Source of the DNA: Alphaproteobacteria bacterium
Lineage (GTDB): Bacteria; Pseudomonadota; Alphaproteobacteria; Caulobacterales; Caulobacteraceae
DNA: 7,253 nt
Direction: 5' to 3'
Assembly (NCBI GenBank): GCA_028869395.1
Contig: JAGWSE010000145.1
Coordinates: forward strand, 1 to 7,253
Shown here: one piece after another, positions 5,352 to 7,253 of the stretch
Layout of the letters: each line of letters opens with the position of its first letter
Numbering within the stretch: position 1 is the stretch's first letter
The notes under the pieces: generated by a model
Told to the model about the DNA's origin: nothing
What the model saw: only the letters and a program-made list of their open reading frames with translations
The model's database searches: none
Program-made: the position numbers and the translations under genes

Positions 5352-6325
5352 CGAACTTCAGGACCGCCGCCATCGCCCTTGTCGTGGGCGTCCTGGTCTT
5401 CGGCGCAGGCCTTCTCGCCGGCCGACTGACGCCGCACCGCCCAGCCGCGCCGGGGGCGGCCGCACCGCCGGCTTCAAAGACCTTCGCGCCGCCCCCCGAC
5501 GAGAGCTTTCCCGACACGCCCTTCGGGCGCGAGGCCGCGCTGGGCCGCGAGATCTTCGTCGATACCGGCCGGGCCGCCCCACAGTTCGTCGGAAACGACC
5601 TGAGGTGCGTCAACTGCCACCTGGACGCCGGTCGCCTTCCAAACGCCTCGCCGATGTGGGCGGCCTTCGTGATGTTCCCGCAGTATCGGGCCAAGAACGC
5701 CCACGTGAACACCTTCCAGGAGCGGATGCAGGGCTGCTTCCGCTTCAGCATGAACGGCAAGGCGCCGCCGCTCGGCGACAAGGTGCTGGTCGCGCTCGAA
5801 AGCTATGCGGCCTGGCTCGCCACCGGCGCGCCGCACGGCGCGAAGCTGCCGGGCCAGGGCTATCCCAAGCTCGCCGCGGCGGCCTCCGCGCCCGATCCGG
5901 CGCGTGGACGGGCCGTCTACCAGACCTATTGCGCCATGTGCCACGCCAGCGACGGCGCGGGCCAGAGTTCCGCGGGCGCGGTCGTCTTCCCGCCGCTGTG
6001 GGGCCCGCGCTCCTACAACTGGGGCGCCGGCATGTCGCAGATGGACAACGCCGCGGCCTTCATCAAGGCCAACATGCCCTACAGCGAAGGCGGCCGGCTC
6101 ACCGACCAGCAGGCCTGGGACGTGGCCGCCTACATTGACAGCCGACCACGGCCGCAGGACCCGCGCTACACCGGCTCCGTCGCCGCGACCCGCGCCAAGT
6201 TCCACGATTCAGCGCAGTCGATGTACGGAAAGGTGGTCGACGGCGTGCTGCTGGGCGGCGACGGCCCGCCGAAGCCGTTCTCGCCTCCCGCCGCCCACCC
6301 GCCGCGGGGCGCGAATCCCTCCTGA
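5348..6325 (+). CDS. tsdA: Thiosulfate dehydrogenase TsdA (diheme cytochrome c)
   Basis: A 325-residue diheme cytochrome that oxidises two thiosulfates to tetrathionate in the periplasm. The first haem site is CVNCH (Cys87, Cys90, His91) in the TsdA context FVGNDLRCVNCHLDAGR. It is followed by NTFQERMQGCFRFSMNG, where Cys130 fits the unusual axial cysteine ligand of the active-site haem. The second site is CAMCH (Cys195, Cys198, His199), then PPLWGPRSYNWGAGM and a C-terminal helix. Met232 or Met243 could be the sixth ligand of haem 2; I cannot decide between them. Residues 8-25 form a hydrophobic helix without a clear AxA cleavage site, so the enzyme may be membrane-anchored. A Pro-rich linker follows (about 29-53). 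ATG 5348 overlaps the tsdB stop and has GGGAG seven bases upstream. About 45 residues after the cytochrome domain form a Pro/Gly-rich tail. Confidence 0.92.
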   Translation: MTNFRTAAIALVVGVLVFGAGLLAGRLTPHRPAAPGAAAPPASKTFAPPPDESFPDTPFGREAALGREIFVDTGRAAPQFVGNDLRCVNCHLDAGRLPNASPMWAAFVMFPQYRAKNAHVNTFQERMQGCFRFSMNGKAPPLGDKVLVALESYAAWLATGAPHGAKLPGQGYPKLAAAASAPDPARGRAVYQTYCAMCHASDGAGQSSAGAVVFPPLWGPRSYNWGAGMSQMDNAAAFIKANMPYSEGGRLTDQQAWDVAAYIDSRPRPQDPRYTGSVAATRAKFHDSAQSMYGKVVDGVLLGGDGPPKPFSPPAAHPPRGANPS

Positions 6326-6421
6326 CGCGATCTGCGGCGAGATTGCTCACCCAATTTTCGCTTTCGGCTGCTAGGTTTGCGCTCTCGGGGGGCGTCTTCA
6401 TCCGCGCCCACAGTCAGCGCC

Positions 6422-6426
6422 AGGAG
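6422..6426 (+). promoter_or_regulatory. Shine-Dalgarno AGGAG fixing a TTG start
   Basis: AGGAG lies nine bases before TTG 6436. It is the only good ribosome-binding site ahead of the Tat-type signal peptide of the next gene, and it places the twin arginines a few residues from the N-terminus, as expected. No in-frame ATG or GTG offers a comparable choice. Confidence 0.6.
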
Positions 6427-6435
6427 CCGTCCGCC

Positions 6436-7044
6436 TTGCCCCAGACGCCGCCCAGCAACCGTCGCCGCTTCCTCCAGGTCTCCGTGGCTTCGGCGGGGCT
6501 CGCCGCCCTCGCCGGACCGGTGCTCGCCGCGACCGAGCCGCGCCAGTCGATCGTCGCCGCGGCCCAGGCCGGCCTGGAGCGCTGCGCCGGGCGCGTCCAC
6601 TTCCGCGACGTGGTGGGTGTGGCCGACTTCTCTCAGCCCTCCAGCGCCCGCCGCTTCCATCTCGTCGACCTTGCGAACGGCCGCGTGGACAGCGTCCTGG
6701 TCGCCCACGGCCGCGGCTCCGACCCGGACCACACGGGTTGGCTGCGCCGCTTCTCCAATGCGCCCGGATCGGAAGCGACCTCGCAGGGCGACTACGTCAC
6801 GGGCGGCTACTACGTCGGCGCGCACGGCCGCTCGATGCGGCTGGAGGGCCTCGATCCCACCAACAGCAACGCCGAGTCCCGCGCCATCGTGGTCCACGCC
6901 GCCTGGTACGTGAGCCCGGTCATGGTGCGCGACCACGGCGTGCTCGGCCGCAGCGAAGGCTGCTTCGCGGTCAGCCAGTCCGATCTCCCGACGGTGCTCG
7001 AGCGCCTCGGCCCCGGGCGTCTGATCGTCTCCCGCAAGCTCTAG
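6436..7044 (+). CDS. Tat-exported L,D-transpeptidase-like protein (YkuD_2 type)
   Basis: A 202-residue secreted protein of the murein L,D-transpeptidase catalytic-domain family. It begins with a twin-arginine signal (NRRRFLQ at about 8-14, then a hydrophobic stretch ending in VLA). The catalytic region has His154 in VVHAAWYVSP and Cys176 in GRSEGCFAVS, matching the family's H-x(n)-S-x-GC arrangement. HLVDLANGRV and VAHGRGS upstream are typical of this family. True L,D-transpeptidases cross-link peptidoglycan or attach proteins to it; this subfamily is poorly tested, so the activity is inferred. The TTG start is preferred because of AGGAG nine bases upstream; an open extension back to 6343 adds 31 residues that would bury the Tat motif. 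The 110-base gap after tsdA shows no clear terminator, so co-transcription is uncertain. It ends seven bases from the rubredoxin gene on the other strand. Confidence 0.82.
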   Translation: MPQTPPSNRRRFLQVSVASAGLAALAGPVLAATEPRQSIVAAAQAGLERCAGRVHFRDVVGVADFSQPSSARRFHLVDLANGRVDSVLVAHGRGSDPDHTGWLRRFSNAPGSEATSQGDYVTGGYYVGAHGRSMRLEGLDPTNSNAESRAIVVHAAWYVSPVMVRDHGVLGRSEGCFAVSQSDLPTVLERLGPGRLIVSRKL

Positions 7045-7051
7045 GCGGGTC

Positions 7052-7231
7052 TCAGAGCTCCACCATGTCGAAGTCCGACTTGGGCGTCCCGCACATGGGG
7101 CAGACCCAGGCGTCGGGAATGTCGGCCCACCGGGTTCCAGGCGCGAGCCCTTCGTCCGGATCACCGGCCGCCTCGTCGTACACATAGCCGCAGGTCCGGC
7201 ACTGCCAGGATTTATAGGGGGCGTCGGTCAT
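7052..7231 (-). CDS. Rubredoxin
   Basis: A complete 59-residue rubredoxin. A single iron is bound by four cysteines in the two family knuckles, CRTCGYVYD (Cys11, Cys14) and CPMCG (Cys44, Cys47). Between them come the typical DPDEGLAPGTRW and DIPDAWVCP segments, with conserved aromatic residues at Tyr16, Trp35 and Trp42. It is a small cytoplasmic one-electron carrier that serves oxygenases, oxidases or oxygen- and NO-reducing enzymes. ATG 7231 is preceded by AGGA six bases upstream (7238-7241 on the plus strand). The gene faces the L,D-transpeptidase-like gene tail-to-tail. Its redox partner is not in the window; the local monooxygenase takes electrons from NADPH and should not need it. Confidence 0.95.
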   Translation of the reverse strand: MTDAPYKSWQCRTCGYVYDEAAGDPDEGLAPGTRWADIPDAWVCPMCGTPKSDFDMVEL

Positions 7232-7253
7232 CGGCGGTCCTGATCGATGGCGG

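Noticed and set aside
6326..6435. Promoter, ATTG-N6-CAAT regulator site or terminator in the gap after tsdA
   Set aside because: The gap is locally AT-richer (6341-6380), but the best hexamer pairs match poorly, the 4-base arms are within chance, and I see no hairpin followed by a T-run.

Overview
The window is high-GC, densely coded DNA with short intergenic gaps. Gene content (group III truncated globin, NsrR-type Rrf2 regulator, EthA-like monooxygenase, diheme cytochromes, TTGA-N6-TCAA box) suggests an alphaproteobacterium, perhaps of the Caulobacter/Phenylobacterium type. The class is a reasonable inference; the genus is only a guess. I see no mobile element, CRISPR array, rRNA or tRNA.

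Region 1 (1-1501) looks like a nitric-oxide / Fe-S stress module. A group III truncated hemoglobin (minus strand, cut by the left edge) diverges from an Nfu-type Fe-S scaffold gene. The 52-base gap between them carries an AAGATGTATTT half-site, which is the NsrR operator half-site. The nfu gene converges on, and overlaps by stop codon, an nsrR-like gene on the minus strand. That regulator keeps the three cluster cysteines and the Asp8 ligand position. Regulator, predicted operator, NO-binding globin and Fe-S repair protein therefore sit together.

Region 2 (1502-3241) is a compact regulatory gap followed by an EthA-like flavin monooxygenase of the Baeyer-Villiger type. The gap holds overlapping GATAA palindromes, an FNR/FixK-type box overlapping a TTGACA hexamer, and a 9-bp direct repeat.

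Region 3 (3317-6325) reads as one thiosulfate-oxidation operon: a TauE/SafE (TSUP) membrane transporter, a secreted DsrE-like protein, a c4-like diheme cytochrome (TsdB-like) and the diheme thiosulfate dehydrogenase TsdA. Gaps within it are 25 and 6 bases, then a 4-base ATGA overlap. The likely scheme is that TsdA joins two thiosulfates to tetrathionate in the periplasm and passes electrons to TsdB and then to the respiratory chain. The DsrE-like protein and TSUP transporter would handle related sulfur species; that last role is inferred from context.

Region 4 (6326-7253) holds a Tat-type secreted YkuD-family L,D-transpeptidase-like protein starting at TTG, and, tail-to-tail with it, a 59-residue rubredoxin on the minus strand.
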